Shown: one piece after another, positions 8,689 through 18,585 of the stretch
How the letters are laid out: each line of letters opens with the position of its first letter
Numbering within the stretch: position 1 is the first letter of the stretch
NCBI GenBank assembly: GCA_016936595.1
Contig: JAFGXO010000228.1
Location: 1-37,859, forward strand
Direction: 5' to 3'
Length of the DNA stretch: 37,859 nucleotides
Source: Bacteroidales bacterium
GTDB taxonomy: Bacteria > Bacteroidota > Bacteroidia > Bacteroidales > JAFGUD01
Made by a program: the position numbers and the translations under genes
Notes under the pieces: model-generated
The model's database searches: none
What the model was told of the DNA's origin: nothing
What the model saw: the letters and a program-made list of their open reading frames with translations, nothing else

Positions 8689-9336
8689 ATGAAATTAATA
8701 AAAATTTTTCTAATATTTTCTTTAAGCTCTATTATTCTCATTGCACAAGATTCTACTGTATTGGTCGTATATGATAAAGACTATGATTTTAATGATGGCC
8801 TTTTTATAACATTTGATCAGGTTTTGTCTAATTCGCCTGTGTTAAAAAGTAATATTGTCACTAAAATTCCAAAAGACTCGTATGATTTTTATGATTTGTT
8901 AGTTCAAAATGAGGATTATTATATTATTGATGATGAAGGTAATATGAAAAGGGTAAAATCAGAAAATACTTGGGGATATGCTGATAATGGAAGATTATTT
9001 GTTTTTTGGGAAAAGAAAGGCACAATAATCCCTGTTTTAGGCTCTATTTCTCATTTTTTGGGTTTACATACCATTACAGATTATCCTTCTTCTAACAATG
9101 CTTTGGGGTATTATTCCGAACCAACTGTAAGAACAGAAATAGTTCAATATATAATTGATTTTTCATCTGGTTTAATATTAGAATTTAATATTAAGAATAT
9201 TGACGTTATTTTAATAAAAGACAAAGAATTATACCAAGAATGGGCTAATTTATCAAAAAGAAAGAAAAAAAAACTTATTTTTGTATATTTACAAAAATTT
9301 AATGAACAAAACCCTTTAATGTTACCTAAAAATTAA
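8689..9336 (+). CDS. Hypothetical secreted protein
   Basis: A 215-residue protein with an N-terminal signal peptide (residues 1-19, hydrophobic IFLIFSLSSIILIA before AQD), hence likely periplasmic or exported. The mature part contains VLVVYDKDYDFNDGLF and a central aromatic segment (TWGYADNGRLFVFWEKKG, about 105-122) followed by PVLGSISHFLGLHT. The C-terminus is lysine-rich. No family recognised. It opens a three-gene operon with gaps of 10 and 14 bp, together with a second exported protein and a membrane sensor, so it may supply or modulate a periplasmic signal; that is inference. Confidence 0.65.
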   Translation: MKLIKIFLIFSLSSIILIAQDSTVLVVYDKDYDFNDGLFITFDQVLSNSPVLKSNIVTKIPKDSYDFYDLLVQNEDYYIIDDEGNMKRVKSENTWGYADNGRLFVFWEKKGTIIPVLGSISHFLGLHTITDYPSSNNALGYYSEPTVRTEIVQYIIDFSSGLILEFNIKNIDVILIKDKELYQEWANLSKRKKKKLIFVYLQKFNEQNPLMLPKN

Positions 9337-9346
9337 ATCTTTTTAT

Positions 9347-10195
9347 ATGAAAAAACTATTTATTATACTATTAGGAGTTATGTTTTTTTCTGCTGGTTAT
9401 TCTCAAAAAGCAGTAGCAACTCATGACCAATTAGAACAATTCTACAAAACCACAACTTGTATTGTTTTAGATGATGATATTTTCAACACCTATAATTCGG
9501 CTATTCAGTCAGCTGTTGAAGTAAGTTGGACTATCACTGAATTCGAATATATCAATATGAAGGAATTTAAACAAAGAATAAGTAAACCTGAATATTCTTT
9601 TTTAGTTAGAACAAAAGTTTTTCCCGAAAATGATCCTTCAAAAGTTGCATATACTTTCCTCTCGCTTGTATTGGGCGAAGACGATAAAGTTTTCGAGGAA
9701 TTACCGGAAATATGTTCTTTCCCTCTTTCGTATTATGATGTAGATTATGAAAAATATGATTATAAAATGGGCGCTCTTCTTTTGTTTATTCAAAATCATG
9801 TTAATTTAACGTATGATAATCAGGACTTAAATGATAAAAACATACTGCAATATTACAATAAAAATATTAGTGATATTGGCTCAAAAACTTTATATTTTAA
9901 CAAAGAGAATCTAGAAACAACAGTTAATTCAGAAAGTAAAATTTCTAAATTTTATTCTGGAAAAGTCAAGGTGACTGACGCTGATGAAATAGAGCAAACC
10001 ATTGATGAGAAAAACGAGAATGCAATTATTCTTCATATTGTTAGTCCACCCGATAATGCAAGTTCTATAGGTAAATGTTACAAAATGCTTGTGGGTGCGG
10101 CAGATGGCAAATTGTATTATTTTGATTCTCATTCTATAAAAAAATCAAAACCGGGTAAGTTTTTGAAATCAGATTTTTCTAAATTAGGAAATTAG
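9347..10195 (+). CDS. Hypothetical secreted protein
   Basis: A 282-residue protein with a signal peptide (KKLFIILLGVMFFSAGYS, cleavage near residue 19). The mature region is alpha/beta in pattern; the last third contains IILHIVSPPDNASSIGKCYKMLVGAADGKLYYFDSH, a run of strands that could form a sheet. No catalytic motif can be named. It is the middle gene of the 8689-12549 operon. Codon use and A+T content match its neighbours. Confidence 0.65.
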   Translation: MKKLFIILLGVMFFSAGYSQKAVATHDQLEQFYKTTTCIVLDDDIFNTYNSAIQSAVEVSWTITEFEYINMKEFKQRISKPEYSFLVRTKVFPENDPSKVAYTFLSLVLGEDDKVFEELPEICSFPLSYYDVDYEKYDYKMGALLLFIQNHVNLTYDNQDLNDKNILQYYNKNISDIGSKTLYFNKENLETTVNSESKISKFYSGKVKVTDADEIEQTIDEKNENAIILHIVSPPDNASSIGKCYKMLVGAADGKLYYFDSHSIKKSKPGKFLKSDFSKLGN

Positions 10196-10209
10196 TAGAG
10201 AGTAATTTT

Positions 10210-12549
10210 ATGGCAAAAAAAGACTTTAAACAATTTATTTCGCAATATCTAAATATTGTAATTATTGTTCTGAATATTATTTTTGGGGCAATATTAGCTA
10301 TTGTTGTAAGAAATACACAAATAAATAAAGCTCATGAAGATGTTGATGACAGAATTGAAAACTCAATTATTCAAATTCAATCTCAACTAGCGTCGGACTA
10401 TTCTACAGTAATGGTACTTTCAGAGATCGTATCGTCGCAAATAAATACTCCACGAGCATTTTATGATTTTAATTCTCTTTTCAAAGTGATATTAAGTGCC
10501 GAAAATTCTTTAAATAGTGTTTTTATTACCTTGTCTCCTAATGCTGTTCATTTAGACGAATCTCTTTACCCCTTGCTTGATACTTTGAATAGGTATAATA
10601 TAGTGTGGAAAAAAAACTCAAACAATATTGTTTTTATAGACTCACTAAGTGCTATGGAAAACAATTTTTATTTTGAAACGGTTAAAAATTCAGGTCAACT
10701 AACTGTTTTTAACAGCGATTTTAATTCTGATTATGTAGGTTCTAAGTTTGTAAAAACTGTTGCTTTCCCTATTTTCGAAGGGACGCATTTTATTGGCGTT
10801 ATTGGATTTTCAATAAGTTTTGATTTTATAAATACCATTTTAATTCAAAATGAACTCAACACCAAAACTTTTGTTGCTGACGAAGATGGAATTATTTTGT
10901 TTGACAGAGGCAAAAAAACAACCATTTCGCAAGTGTTTTCTGTAATTACAAATGATAGATTTCCAGATAAACAAGTTGATATTATTAGAAATAATGAATT
11001 CACAAAAAGGAAAGGTTCTGATTTATTGGTTTTTAGGCATTTTGTGGCTACCCCATTCCCTGTTAATTGGAAATTAGGAGTATTGTTGAAATCAAAAGAT
11101 GTTTATGCAAAAGCAAATCTTTATTTTATTCTGATTTTTATTCTATTTTCAGTTTTTTCGTTAGTCGTAATTCTTATGCTCAAAGGTGTCTTTAGTAGAA
11201 TCACAGCGTTTTTCAAAGATTTTGTTGTAGATATTGAAAATGTTTTTCAAGGAAAGTTGCAAGAAGAAATTACAGTTATTGACAGTTTCAAAGAAATTAA
11301 TTCGATAACAACAAACCTTGAAAACTTACGCAAAAGACTATTGAAACTTACCGAAATATACAAACAAATTCAATTACAAGATATAAATTTGCGTCTCGAA
11401 GAAATAAGTTCTAATGATACTTTGGCAAAATCAATCAATGTTACAATAGACACAATTGAAGAGAGAACTAATAGTCGTCATGAAGCTTTAGTTATTAAAG
11501 AAAGAACTGATTGGATAAACGAAGGCTTAAATATTATTCACGAAGCAGCCAGAATTAATGAAAATTCAGTAGAAATTTTAACAGATAGAATTAATTCCGA
11601 AATAAGTTCCTATTCCGATGCATTCCTTTCTTCGTTTTTTATTTTATACGAGGACGAAGAAAAAGGCGAAAAATACTTAAAAGCTGTTTCAACTTTCGGG
11701 CTAGAAAAAAATCGTGCTTTTCATAAAATTATTAAATTAGGCGAAGGAGTTGTGGGTTCGGTTGCGCTGGAAAGAAAAAAACAATATTTTGATAAAATCC
11801 CCGAAGATTATCATATCATCGTAGCAGGTTTGAGCGAAATGAAACCAATTAGTATTTTAGTTCAACCTTTGGAATACGAAGGAGAATTTTACGGGATACT
11901 AGAAATAGCCTTTTTGAAAAAACTAGAGGAATTTGAATTATTATTCTTCGAAAAAGCATCTTCAGAAATAGCTCTTTCAATCAAAAATATCCTAAATAAT
12001 ATTTCAACAAACAAACTTCTGGACAAAATGAAGCTTCAAACTGAGGAAATTGAAAAAGCTCAGGAATTGTTGCAAGCCAAAATAAAAGAAATAAGCTCAA
12101 AAGAAAAAGAAGCAAATGAGAGCGAAGCTGCGATGGCAGGTATGCTTAATGCTGTTAACAATACTCTTATGACCATCGAATATACAACTAATGGTATTCT
12201 GCTAAATGCTAATAAAAAGTATTTAGATGCAATGAACTTTTCTATTGATGAATTAAAAGGGGTTAATGTTCTTGATTTGGTAAAAACTGAACGATCTGAA
12301 TTAGAAGACGTTATTCGTAGAGTTTCAAAAGGCGAATATCACGAAAAAATCATGAAACGTTTTACTAAATATGGTGAAGTTAGATGGTTGCATTCAACTT
12401 ATACGCCTTACTATGATACAAAAGGAGACATCACAAAGGTTCTATATTTTGCATTTGATGTAACCGAAGCCAAAGAGCAATCAGAAAAACTAGAAAAAGA
12501 ACTTAGAATGCTTCAAAAACAAGTTAAGTTATTAAGAGAAAAATTGTAA
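10210..12549 (+). CDS. Membrane sensor with periplasmic Cache-like, GAF and PAS domains
   Basis: A 779-residue signalling protein. Transmembrane helix 1 lies at about 14-33 and helix 2 at about 302-325, enclosing a periplasmic domain of about 265 residues that looks like a double-Cache sensor (KTVAFPIFEGTHFIGVIGFSISFDF near 180-204). On the cytoplasmic side there are a HAMP-like/helical linker (330-430), a GAF domain (about 430-595), a coiled coil (600-640) and a PAS domain (about 645-765, with GVNVLDLVKTERSELEDVIRRVSKGEYHEKIMKRFTK) ending in a short coiled coil. No kinase, cyclase or methyl-accepting module follows, so output must be through a partner. The degenerate hybrid kinase next door is an obvious candidate. 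Confidence 0.8.
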   Translation: MAKKDFKQFISQYLNIVIIVLNIIFGAILAIVVRNTQINKAHEDVDDRIENSIIQIQSQLASDYSTVMVLSEIVSSQINTPRAFYDFNSLFKVILSAENSLNSVFITLSPNAVHLDESLYPLLDTLNRYNIVWKKNSNNIVFIDSLSAMENNFYFETVKNSGQLTVFNSDFNSDYVGSKFVKTVAFPIFEGTHFIGVIGFSISFDFINTILIQNELNTKTFVADEDGIILFDRGKKTTISQVFSVITNDRFPDKQVDIIRNNEFTKRKGSDLLVFRHFVATPFPVNWKLGVLLKSKDVYAKANLYFILIFILFSVFSLVVILMLKGVFSRITAFFKDFVVDIENVFQGKLQEEITVIDSFKEINSITTNLENLRKRLLKLTEIYKQIQLQDINLRLEEISSNDTLAKSINVTIDTIEERTNSRHEALVIKERTDWINEGLNIIHEAARINENSVEILTDRINSEISSYSDAFLSSFFILYEDEEKGEKYLKAVSTFGLEKNRAFHKIIKLGEGVVGSVALERKKQYFDKIPEDYHIIVAGLSEMKPISILVQPLEYEGEFYGILEIAFLKKLEEFELLFFEKASSEIALSIKNILNNISTNKLLDKMKLQTEEIEKAQELLQAKIKEISSKEKEANESEAAMAGMLNAVNNTLMTIEYTTNGILLNANKKYLDAMNFSIDELKGVNVLDLVKTERSELEDVIRRVSKGEYHEKIMKRFTKYGEVRWLHSTYTPYYDTKGDITKVLYFAFDVTEAKEQSEKLEKELRMLQKQVKLLREKL

Positions 12550-12640
12550 TAAATTATTTTTTGATGTTTTTTTCTAAATAATATTAATTATAATTTTAAG
12601 TTGTTGACATTTAGTTACTTTTTAATATTCAAGTCAAAGT

Positions 12641-13135
12641 ATGATGATTAAAAAAATAGTTTTAGTAATAATAGTTTTTTCTCTTTTTTCAATGTGTAAA
12701 TCGACAGAAAATACGACATATAAACCGGATTTTAGTCCCGGACCTCCTGCTATTGTTTATAAAACAAAAAAAGATTATTCTCAGAATGTTCCGGTTTTGC
12801 TTTCCGAAGACAAATCTAAAGTTGTTGGATATTTTGGTCCAAAAGATTTGATTAGATCAGGAGAATTAGCAACGCCTTCAACCCTTGAAAAAGGATATTT
12901 ACTTGATAATATTGGAATTAATCAAAATGTTGCTTATACAAGTCTTAATTTGGAAAACTACACAAAATCAATGCAAGTTTTTACTGCAGATAAATTATTT
13001 GAACTTATTATTGATAATGACCCTTTGATTAATATGTATAATTGCGGGAACAGAGGTAAAATGATTAATCCGGAAGAACAAATAAACGAAATAATATTAA
13101 ATAACAAACTTAAAGATTGTAAAAAGCTGAAGTAA
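12641..13135 (+). CDS. Hypothetical lipoprotein
   Basis: A 164-residue protein with a lipoprotein signal (IVLVIIVFSLFSMC, lipobox FSMC). The mature domain has a proline-rich beginning (SPGPPAIVYKTKKDY), then a mixed alpha/beta region with two cysteines near the C-terminus (NCGNRG and DCKKLK) that might pair. Family not recognised. It has its own 91-bp upstream gap and is 160 bp from the PorE-like gene. Confidence 0.65.
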   Translation: MMIKKIVLVIIVFSLFSMCKSTENTTYKPDFSPGPPAIVYKTKKDYSQNVPVLLSEDKSKVVGYFGPKDLIRSGELATPSTLEKGYLLDNIGINQNVAYTSLNLENYTKSMQVFTADKLFELIIDNDPLINMYNCGNRGKMINPEEQINEIILNNKLKDCKKLK

Positions 13136-13295
13136 TTTACTTAATAAAATTATTGGACTGAATTATGTATTTAATGAAGTTGATGAATAAAATTCGAACA
13201 ACAAATAATAATCCGGAACCGAAAACATGTTCTCAAACCTTTTTCAAACACGTTTGTTGCTATTTGTGTTTATCTATTTTTAAAATAGCAGAGCA

Positions 13296-15185
13296 ATGAG
13301 AAAAATAATTTTAATAAGCATAATTCTTTTAATTCCATTATTTTTGTTTAGTCAAACTACTACCAAAAATAAAAAATCAAAAAAGTACTTTGAAGAAGCT
13401 GTTCTTGCTTTTACATTGGGCGACACCTCACGAGCAATTGAATACTGCGATAAATCTATCGAAAAAGACCAAAGATACACTGAACCTTACGTTTTAAAAG
13501 CTCAAATATTATTTCAAAATAGATATATCGATAAAGCTGTAATTTTGCTTAAGAAAGTGCTTGAAATAGATGCTAATCATGTTCAGATTTATTTTATTTT
13601 AGGTTATTATCTTTTTAATTCAGAAGACTATATAGAATCTAAAAAGTATTTTATAGAATACCAACAAAGAGAAAGTGATAAAAAAAATATTGCCGAAGCT
13701 CAAAAATATCTTAAGATTATTAATTTTAGGTTAAAAGCACTTGAAAACCCGGTACAATTTAAGCCTGTAAAATTCTCTTCCAATATCAATACAACAGCAA
13801 AAGAATATTTTCCTACAATTTCCGCCGATAACAGTTCGATAGTATTTACAAGGTTGATTGGGAAAACAGGAAATGAAAGACAGGAAGATATTTATATTAG
13901 TTATATAAACGGCACAACTATTGAACCGGCTGTTATAGTGAGTCCTTTAATAAATACTCAAAATAACGAAGGAGCTCATACTTTGTCTGCTGATGGAAAA
14001 ACAATGATCTTTACACGTTGCGTTCCTAATGGCAGTTGTGATTTATTTATTGCAAAAAAAGATGAGAGGGGAAATTGGTTGATTCCTGAAAAACTGCCTT
14101 CGTCGGTAAATAGCAGGTATTGGGATACTCAACCATCACTAGCTGCTGACGGTAAAACGTTATATTTTACAAGTAACAGACCGGGAGGAAAAGGGAAAAT
14201 GGATATTTGGGTCACAAAATATCTTGGTAATGATAATTGGACTAAACCCCAAAATCTTGGAGATAGTATTAATTCTCCCGAAAATGAAATGAGTCCATTT
14301 ATTCATTTCGACAGTAAAACCCTATATTTTACTTCCGATTATTATCCGGGAATGGGAAAATTTGACCTGTTTTATTCAAAAAAAATCAACGATTCAACAT
14401 GGTCAGGTGCTGTAAATTTGGGCTATCCTATTAACACTTCAGAAAATGAATATCGTTTAGTAGTCGATGCCTGGGGTGATAAAGCTTATTTTTCTTCCGA
14501 AAGAGATACCGTTTTTCAACAAGATATATATTATTTTGATTTTCCCGAAAAATTGAGACCAATAAGAACATTGCTGGTTAGAGCAAATATTTTTTCATCA
14601 GTAAACTTAAAACAAATAAAAGCTGATATTATAACAATAATTGACTTAAATACCTATGATACAGTGTTTTTTGCCGAAACAGAGAAACAATTTACAGTTT
14701 GTTTACCTTATCAGGGTGAATATGCTTTGAATATTCTTAAAAGTGGTTATATGTTTTATTCTCAGAATTTTACACTTGATAATTTGGCAGATACAGTCAG
14801 GTATTACGACCTCAGCATTTATCTAAAACCAATAGTTGAAGGAGAAAAGATTAACCTTAAAAATACTTTTTTTGAAACTGATTCTTATAACATTAACCCC
14901 AAATCTTACGTTGAATTAAATAAACTGGTTGATTTTTTGAAACTTAATCTAAATGTTCAAATTCAAGTAGCCGGACATACCGATAATATCGGTTCATCTG
15001 ATTATAATTTGAAATTGTCAAAAAACAGAGCGGAATCCATTAGGAACTATCTGATTGACAAAGAAATACAACCAAATAGAATTTCATCTATTGGATATGG
15101 TTACACAAAACCAATTGCAGATAATCAAACTGAGGAAGGTCGAAAACTAAATAGACGTACAGAAATTATTATTTTAAAAAAATAA
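13296..15185 (+). CDS. PorE-like TPR / beta-propeller / OmpA-domain protein
   Basis: A 629-residue exported protein. Order: signal peptide (1-19), TPR repeats (about 25-145, with AIEYCDKSIEKDQRYTEPY and VLEIDANHVQIYFILGYYL), PD40/WD40-like propeller blades (about 165-420; repeated TLYFTSNRPGG-type and SPENEMSPFIHFDSKTLYFTS segments), a small regulatory-like beta domain (about 425-520) and a C-terminal OmpA peptidoglycan-binding domain (525-629, with VAGHTDNIGSSDYNLKLSKNRA and NRRTEI). This is the architecture of PorE, which is proposed to tether the type IX secretion system to peptidoglycan, and of related OmpA proteins. The family contains several paralogues, so the T9SS role is inferred from layout only. 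Confidence 0.8.
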   Translation: MRKIILISIILLIPLFLFSQTTTKNKKSKKYFEEAVLAFTLGDTSRAIEYCDKSIEKDQRYTEPYVLKAQILFQNRYIDKAVILLKKVLEIDANHVQIYFILGYYLFNSEDYIESKKYFIEYQQRESDKKNIAEAQKYLKIINFRLKALENPVQFKPVKFSSNINTTAKEYFPTISADNSSIVFTRLIGKTGNERQEDIYISYINGTTIEPAVIVSPLINTQNNEGAHTLSADGKTMIFTRCVPNGSCDLFIAKKDERGNWLIPEKLPSSVNSRYWDTQPSLAADGKTLYFTSNRPGGKGKMDIWVTKYLGNDNWTKPQNLGDSINSPENEMSPFIHFDSKTLYFTSDYYPGMGKFDLFYSKKINDSTWSGAVNLGYPINTSENEYRLVVDAWGDKAYFSSERDTVFQQDIYYFDFPEKLRPIRTLLVRANIFSSVNLKQIKADIITIIDLNTYDTVFFAETEKQFTVCLPYQGEYALNILKSGYMFYSQNFTLDNLADTVRYYDLSIYLKPIVEGEKINLKNTFFETDSYNINPKSYVELNKLVDFLKLNLNVQIQVAGHTDNIGSSDYNLKLSKNRAESIRNYLIDKEIQPNRISSIGYGYTKPIADNQTEEGRKLNRRTEIIILKK

Positions 15186-15253
15186 TTTTATAAATTTGTT
15201 TCGTCAATTAGAATAAAAATTTTAATTACATAGAAAAATCAAAATACAATAAT

Positions 15254-16165
15254 ATGAAAAATTTATTAACATTAATTATTCTTTTAACAACTTTTACGGT
15301 TTTTGCACAATCAGAACCCGAAATGGTTTTTGTTAAAGGAGGCACATTTAGCATGGGTAATCCTTTCTCCGACAAGTTAAGAAGTGGGGAAGACGATGAA
15401 AGACCTGTTCATAAGGTAAAAGTAAATGATTTTTATATTGGAAAATATGAAATAACGGTTAGACAATACAAAGAATTTATCGTAGACAGAACTTATGATG
15501 AGTTTGCCAGATTTGGTGTAGATCATCGTTTGCCATCAGCACCTGATACCACTTGGTGGCAAGGGCATCCCGATGCAGAATTATACTGGAAAGGTCAGGT
15601 TTCTGAATGGTGGGGATGGAATAATAGTTTCCCAATGTTCTATGTTACTTGGTACGATGCAGTAGCCTATTGCAATTGGTTAAGCGAAAAATCCGGATAT
15701 GAAAAATGTTATACTATTTCTTCTGATGGAGCAATAAGTTGTGATTATTCAAAAACAGGTTATCGTTTGCCAACCGAAGCCGAATGGGAATATGCAGCGC
15801 GGGGAGGAACAAAATCCGCTACATACAGATTTAGTGGAAGTGATAATTTTAACGAAGTAGCCTGGGTTGATGATAATACTCTTTTGAGTGGACCAAAACC
15901 CGTTGGCACAAAAAAAGCTAACGACATAGGTGTTTACGACATGTCGGGGAATGTTTGGGAATGGTGTAATGATTTTTATTCTCCTTTCTACTATTCAAAT
16001 AGTTCTTCTGATAACCCTGTAAATGAACATCCAACTGGTTATCGTGTAATTAGAGGAGGTTCTTGGCATTATCAAGTAGAATTAGCAACAGTTTCTACTC
16101 GTGACGGACCAAAACCCGGATTTACAAATTATAATTACGGATTTAGAGTTGTTAGGTCTAAATAG
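15254..16165 (+). CDS. Secreted FGE-fold (SUMF1-like) protein
   Basis: A 303-residue protein with a signal peptide (1-19, ending TVFAQ) and a full formylglycine-generating-enzyme fold: MVFVKGGTFSMG, RPVHKVKVNDFYIGKYEITVRQYKEF, YRLPTEAEWEYAARGG, DMSGNVWEWCNDFY and VIRGGSW with NYGFRVV at the end. In true FGE the segment after GGSW carries two active-site cysteines; here it reads HYQVELATVSTRDG with none. It is therefore unlikely to make formylglycine. Members of this fold serve as structural proteins in Bacteroidetes (GldJ and GldK), though no lipobox is seen here. Paralogue of the next gene; a terminator follows. Confidence 0.85.
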   Translation: MKNLLTLIILLTTFTVFAQSEPEMVFVKGGTFSMGNPFSDKLRSGEDDERPVHKVKVNDFYIGKYEITVRQYKEFIVDRTYDEFARFGVDHRLPSAPDTTWWQGHPDAELYWKGQVSEWWGWNNSFPMFYVTWYDAVAYCNWLSEKSGYEKCYTISSDGAISCDYSKTGYRLPTEAEWEYAARGGTKSATYRFSGSDNFNEVAWVDDNTLLSGPKPVGTKKANDIGVYDMSGNVWEWCNDFYSPFYYSNSSSDNPVNEHPTGYRVIRGGSWHYQVELATVSTRDGPKPGFTNYNYGFRVVRSK

Positions 16166-16170
16166 TTAAA

Positions 16171-16200
16171 AAAAACCGAAGTTAATCTTCGGTTTTTTTT
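16171..16200 (+). terminator. Intrinsic terminator
   Basis: Hairpin CCGAAG-TTAAT-CTTCGG preceded by an A-run and followed by eight T residues, 5 bp after the stop of the first FGE-fold gene. The remaining gap to 16402 contains no gene; it includes a 14-mer, TTTGTTGCTATTTG, that is also present upstream of the PorE-like gene (near 13252). Confidence 0.9.
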
Positions 16201-16402
16201 CACAGTTCAAAAAATCAATCCAAAATAACACACATACTAATTCGTAAATATAATACATTTATTGTGGCATATTTGTTGCTATTTGGCTTGTACTAGCATT
16301 GTCATAGGGGATAGCAATTTTGAGCGATTCAACTAACTTTGTTAAATTCCCATTTAAAGGGAAAAATATTGAATATAGAGATAAACTTAAAATATATTAA
16401 AG

Positions 16403-17191
16403 ATGAAAAAATACTTTCTACTTCTTCCCCTCTTCTTTTTCACTTTCTCTTTTGTTGATGCCCAAAATTCAAAGTTTCCTGAAATGGTTTTTGTTGAAGG
16501 TGGCACATTTAAAATGGGTTCAAATGATGGCTATGATGATGAAAAACCAATTCATTCCGTTACCCTTTCAGACTTTTATATTGGCAAATATGAAGTTACA
16601 GTTGGACAATACAAGAAATTCTGTAAAGAAACCAACTATCGTTTTCCGGGAAAACCTAAAAAAGAATGGTATGATGAACATGAAAATGTAAAAGAATGGG
16701 TATGGAGAGATAATCATCCAATTGTTAACATAACATGGTTTGATGCTATTGCCTACTGCGAATGGTTAAGTGAACAAACCGGTGAGCATTACACTTTGCC
16801 TACCGAAGCACAATGGGAGTATGCTGCACGTGGTGGAAAAAATTCAAAAGGTTATGAGTATTCCGGTAGTAACGACATAGATAAAGTTGCTTGGTATGAT
16901 GAAACAACTTACGAACGAGGAACAAGACCTGTTGGGCAACTAACTCCTAATGAATTAGGAATATATGATATGAGCGGAAACGCTTTTGAATGGTGTTTGG
17001 ATTATTATGGGAAATATTCTTCGAAAAGTCAGAAAAACCCCGAAGGTCCGAAAAAAGCCCAATATAGAACTATTAGAGGTGGAGGTTGGTATTATGTTGA
17101 AGAATTTTGTAGAAATACTCAAAGAGATTGTCCTAAGCCTACTTTGCAGAAATTTAATTACGGTTTTAGAGTTGTAAAAAATGAGAAATAA
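16403..17191 (+). CDS. Secreted FGE-fold (SUMF1-like) protein, paralogue
   Basis: A 262-residue protein with a signal peptide (FLLLPLFFFTFSFVDAQ) and the same FGE fold as its neighbour: MVFVEGGTFKMG, LSDFYIGKYEVTVGQYKKF, YTLPTEAQWEYAARGG, DMSGNAFEWCLDYY, IRGGGWY and NYGFRVV. After GGGW the sequence is YYVEEFCRNTQRDC, so one or two cysteines occur, but the first active-site position is aromatic. Activity as a formylglycine enzyme is doubtful. The two genes probably arose by duplication and are separated by a terminator and a 200-bp gap with its own upstream signals, so they may be expressed independently. Confidence 0.85.
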   Translation: MKKYFLLLPLFFFTFSFVDAQNSKFPEMVFVEGGTFKMGSNDGYDDEKPIHSVTLSDFYIGKYEVTVGQYKKFCKETNYRFPGKPKKEWYDEHENVKEWVWRDNHPIVNITWFDAIAYCEWLSEQTGEHYTLPTEAQWEYAARGGKNSKGYEYSGSNDIDKVAWYDETTYERGTRPVGQLTPNELGIYDMSGNAFEWCLDYYGKYSSKSQKNPEGPKKAQYRTIRGGGWYYVEEFCRNTQRDCPKPTLQKFNYGFRVVKNEK

Positions 17192-17227
17192 TATGAAATA
17201 ATTTTTTCAAGAAAAAACTTCAATATT

Positions 17228-17764
17228 TTGAAAAAAAACACATTTATTAAAAAAAATTGCAGAAGATTTTTTATTCTTCTGTTTTTTTTGCCACTTAGTA
17301 TTTTTGCACAAGGTAGATCTAATTTTTATGTAAACCCCATGATTTGTGTCGGTTATTGTATTGGTTCCGGATTTTCATACGGAGTAGATATTACCTTAGG
17401 AATTTTAGATATTCAACAAGGTGATTTTCCAACAACAATGGCGGTTTCCACAAAATATTATTTTTTTAATCTAGCAGGATATTCAAATAGAGTATTGTCA
17501 TTTAACCTTTTGGTTGAAAATCAATACAATAGAATAGGATTTGGAATATCTGAAATTAAAAGGAAATGGGGTTTTAAAAACAGAAATATTCATAAAGCTT
17601 ATGGATTTACAACAGATTTTGGTTTGCATGCCGGTCCATATCAAATACCATGGTTTGGCTTCCGAACAATTACTCCTCTAGTCGCCTCTGATTGGCTGGA
17701 AAAAAAATCGTTTGCCGACTTTTACACATATTTCAAGTATGAAAATATTCAGTTGCTTAAATAA
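17228..17764 (+). CDS. Putative outer-membrane or secreted beta protein
   Basis: A 178-residue protein beginning at a TTG (17228); no ATG occurs before the signal peptide, which reads RRFFILLFFLPLSIFAQ. The mature part alternates polar and hydrophobic residues (PMICVGYCIGSGFSYGVDITLGI, TTMAVSTKYYFFNLAGY) as in small outer-membrane barrels. The family is not recognised. It lies 36 bp after the second FGE-fold gene and may share its transcript. Confidence 0.55.
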   Translation: MKKNTFIKKNCRRFFILLFFLPLSIFAQGRSNFYVNPMICVGYCIGSGFSYGVDITLGILDIQQGDFPTTMAVSTKYYFFNLAGYSNRVLSFNLLVENQYNRIGFGISEIKRKWGFKNRNIHKAYGFTTDFGLHAGPYQIPWFGFRTITPLVASDWLEKKSFADFYTYFKYENIQLLK

Positions 17765-17809
17765 TAATTTTTTTTTACTTTTACCCCAATAATTTTTAAT
17801 CTATAGATT

Positions 17810-18523
17810 ATGTTACTAGTATTTCTTTCTTCAGCGCCAGTAATTCTTTTATTGTTGTTTATATATCTTCGTGATAAATACGATCGAGAGCCAGTAAAGC
17901 AGGTGCTAAAAATATTGTTTTTTGGAATGCTAACACCAATTCCTGTGTTAGTAATAGACTTTGGTTGGATGGCTATTGAACCTTCATTAGGTTTAGCCGG
18001 GTTTGGGAAAGTTTTTTACGACAGCTTTATTGTTGCCGGATTAACAGAGGAAACTTTTAAATTTTTAGTTATTGTTATTTTTATTTGGAAGCATAAAGAA
18101 TTTAATGAAAAATTTGATGGAATAGTTTACGCAATGTTTGCATCTATGGGGTTTGCTTTAGTCGAGAATTTTTTATATGTATTTCAACATGGTGCAGGAG
18201 TAGGAATTCTGAGAGCATTTACAGCAGTTCCAGCTCATGCAATGTTTGGTATAACAATGGGTTATTTCTTTGGATTAGCAAAATTTACACCTGAAAAAAG
18301 AACATCTTTGTTGTTAGCCTCTTTGTTTGTGCCAATTTTGCTTCACGGATTTTACGATTTTATTTTAATGTCAGAAAACACATTTTTACTGTTGATTTTC
18401 TTGCCATACATGGCACTAATGATCTTTTTATCACTTCAGGTTATCAAGAAACATTCAGACAATTCAAAATATAATCCCAAAAACAAACATTTGTACGAAA
18501 ACACAGATATAGACAACACGTAA
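17810..18523 (+). CDS. prsW: PrsW family intramembrane metalloprotease
   Basis: A 237-residue polytopic membrane protein with the PrsW signature: DKYDREP (22-28), TEETFKF with Glu80 and Glu81, FDGIVYAMFASMGFALVENFLY (102-123, Glu119), PAHAMFG with His143, and LLHGFYDF with His179 and Asp183. These conserved Glu and His residues form the presumed metal site of this CAAX-protease-related superfamily. In Bacillus PrsW performs site-1 cleavage of an anti-sigma factor; the target here is unknown. The gene ends 113 bp before tRNA-Gln and is the last host gene before the integrated element. Confidence 0.88.
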   Translation: MLLVFLSSAPVILLLLFIYLRDKYDREPVKQVLKILFFGMLTPIPVLVIDFGWMAIEPSLGLAGFGKVFYDSFIVAGLTEETFKFLVIVIFIWKHKEFNEKFDGIVYAMFASMGFALVENFLYVFQHGAGVGILRAFTAVPAHAMFGITMGYFFGLAKFTPEKRTSLLLASLFVPILLHGFYDFILMSENTFLLLIFLPYMALMIFLSLQVIKKHSDNSKYNPKNKHLYENTDIDNT

Positions 18524-18585
18524 AATACTGAATATTTGATAGTTGATTTGTAATTGATTTTTTTTTAAAAAAAATCATCAAAAAA

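Noticed and set aside
16452-16691. Second-frame ORF inside the second FGE-fold gene
   Set aside because: It lies wholly within a well-supported coding sequence and its product is Met/Lys-rich low complexity.
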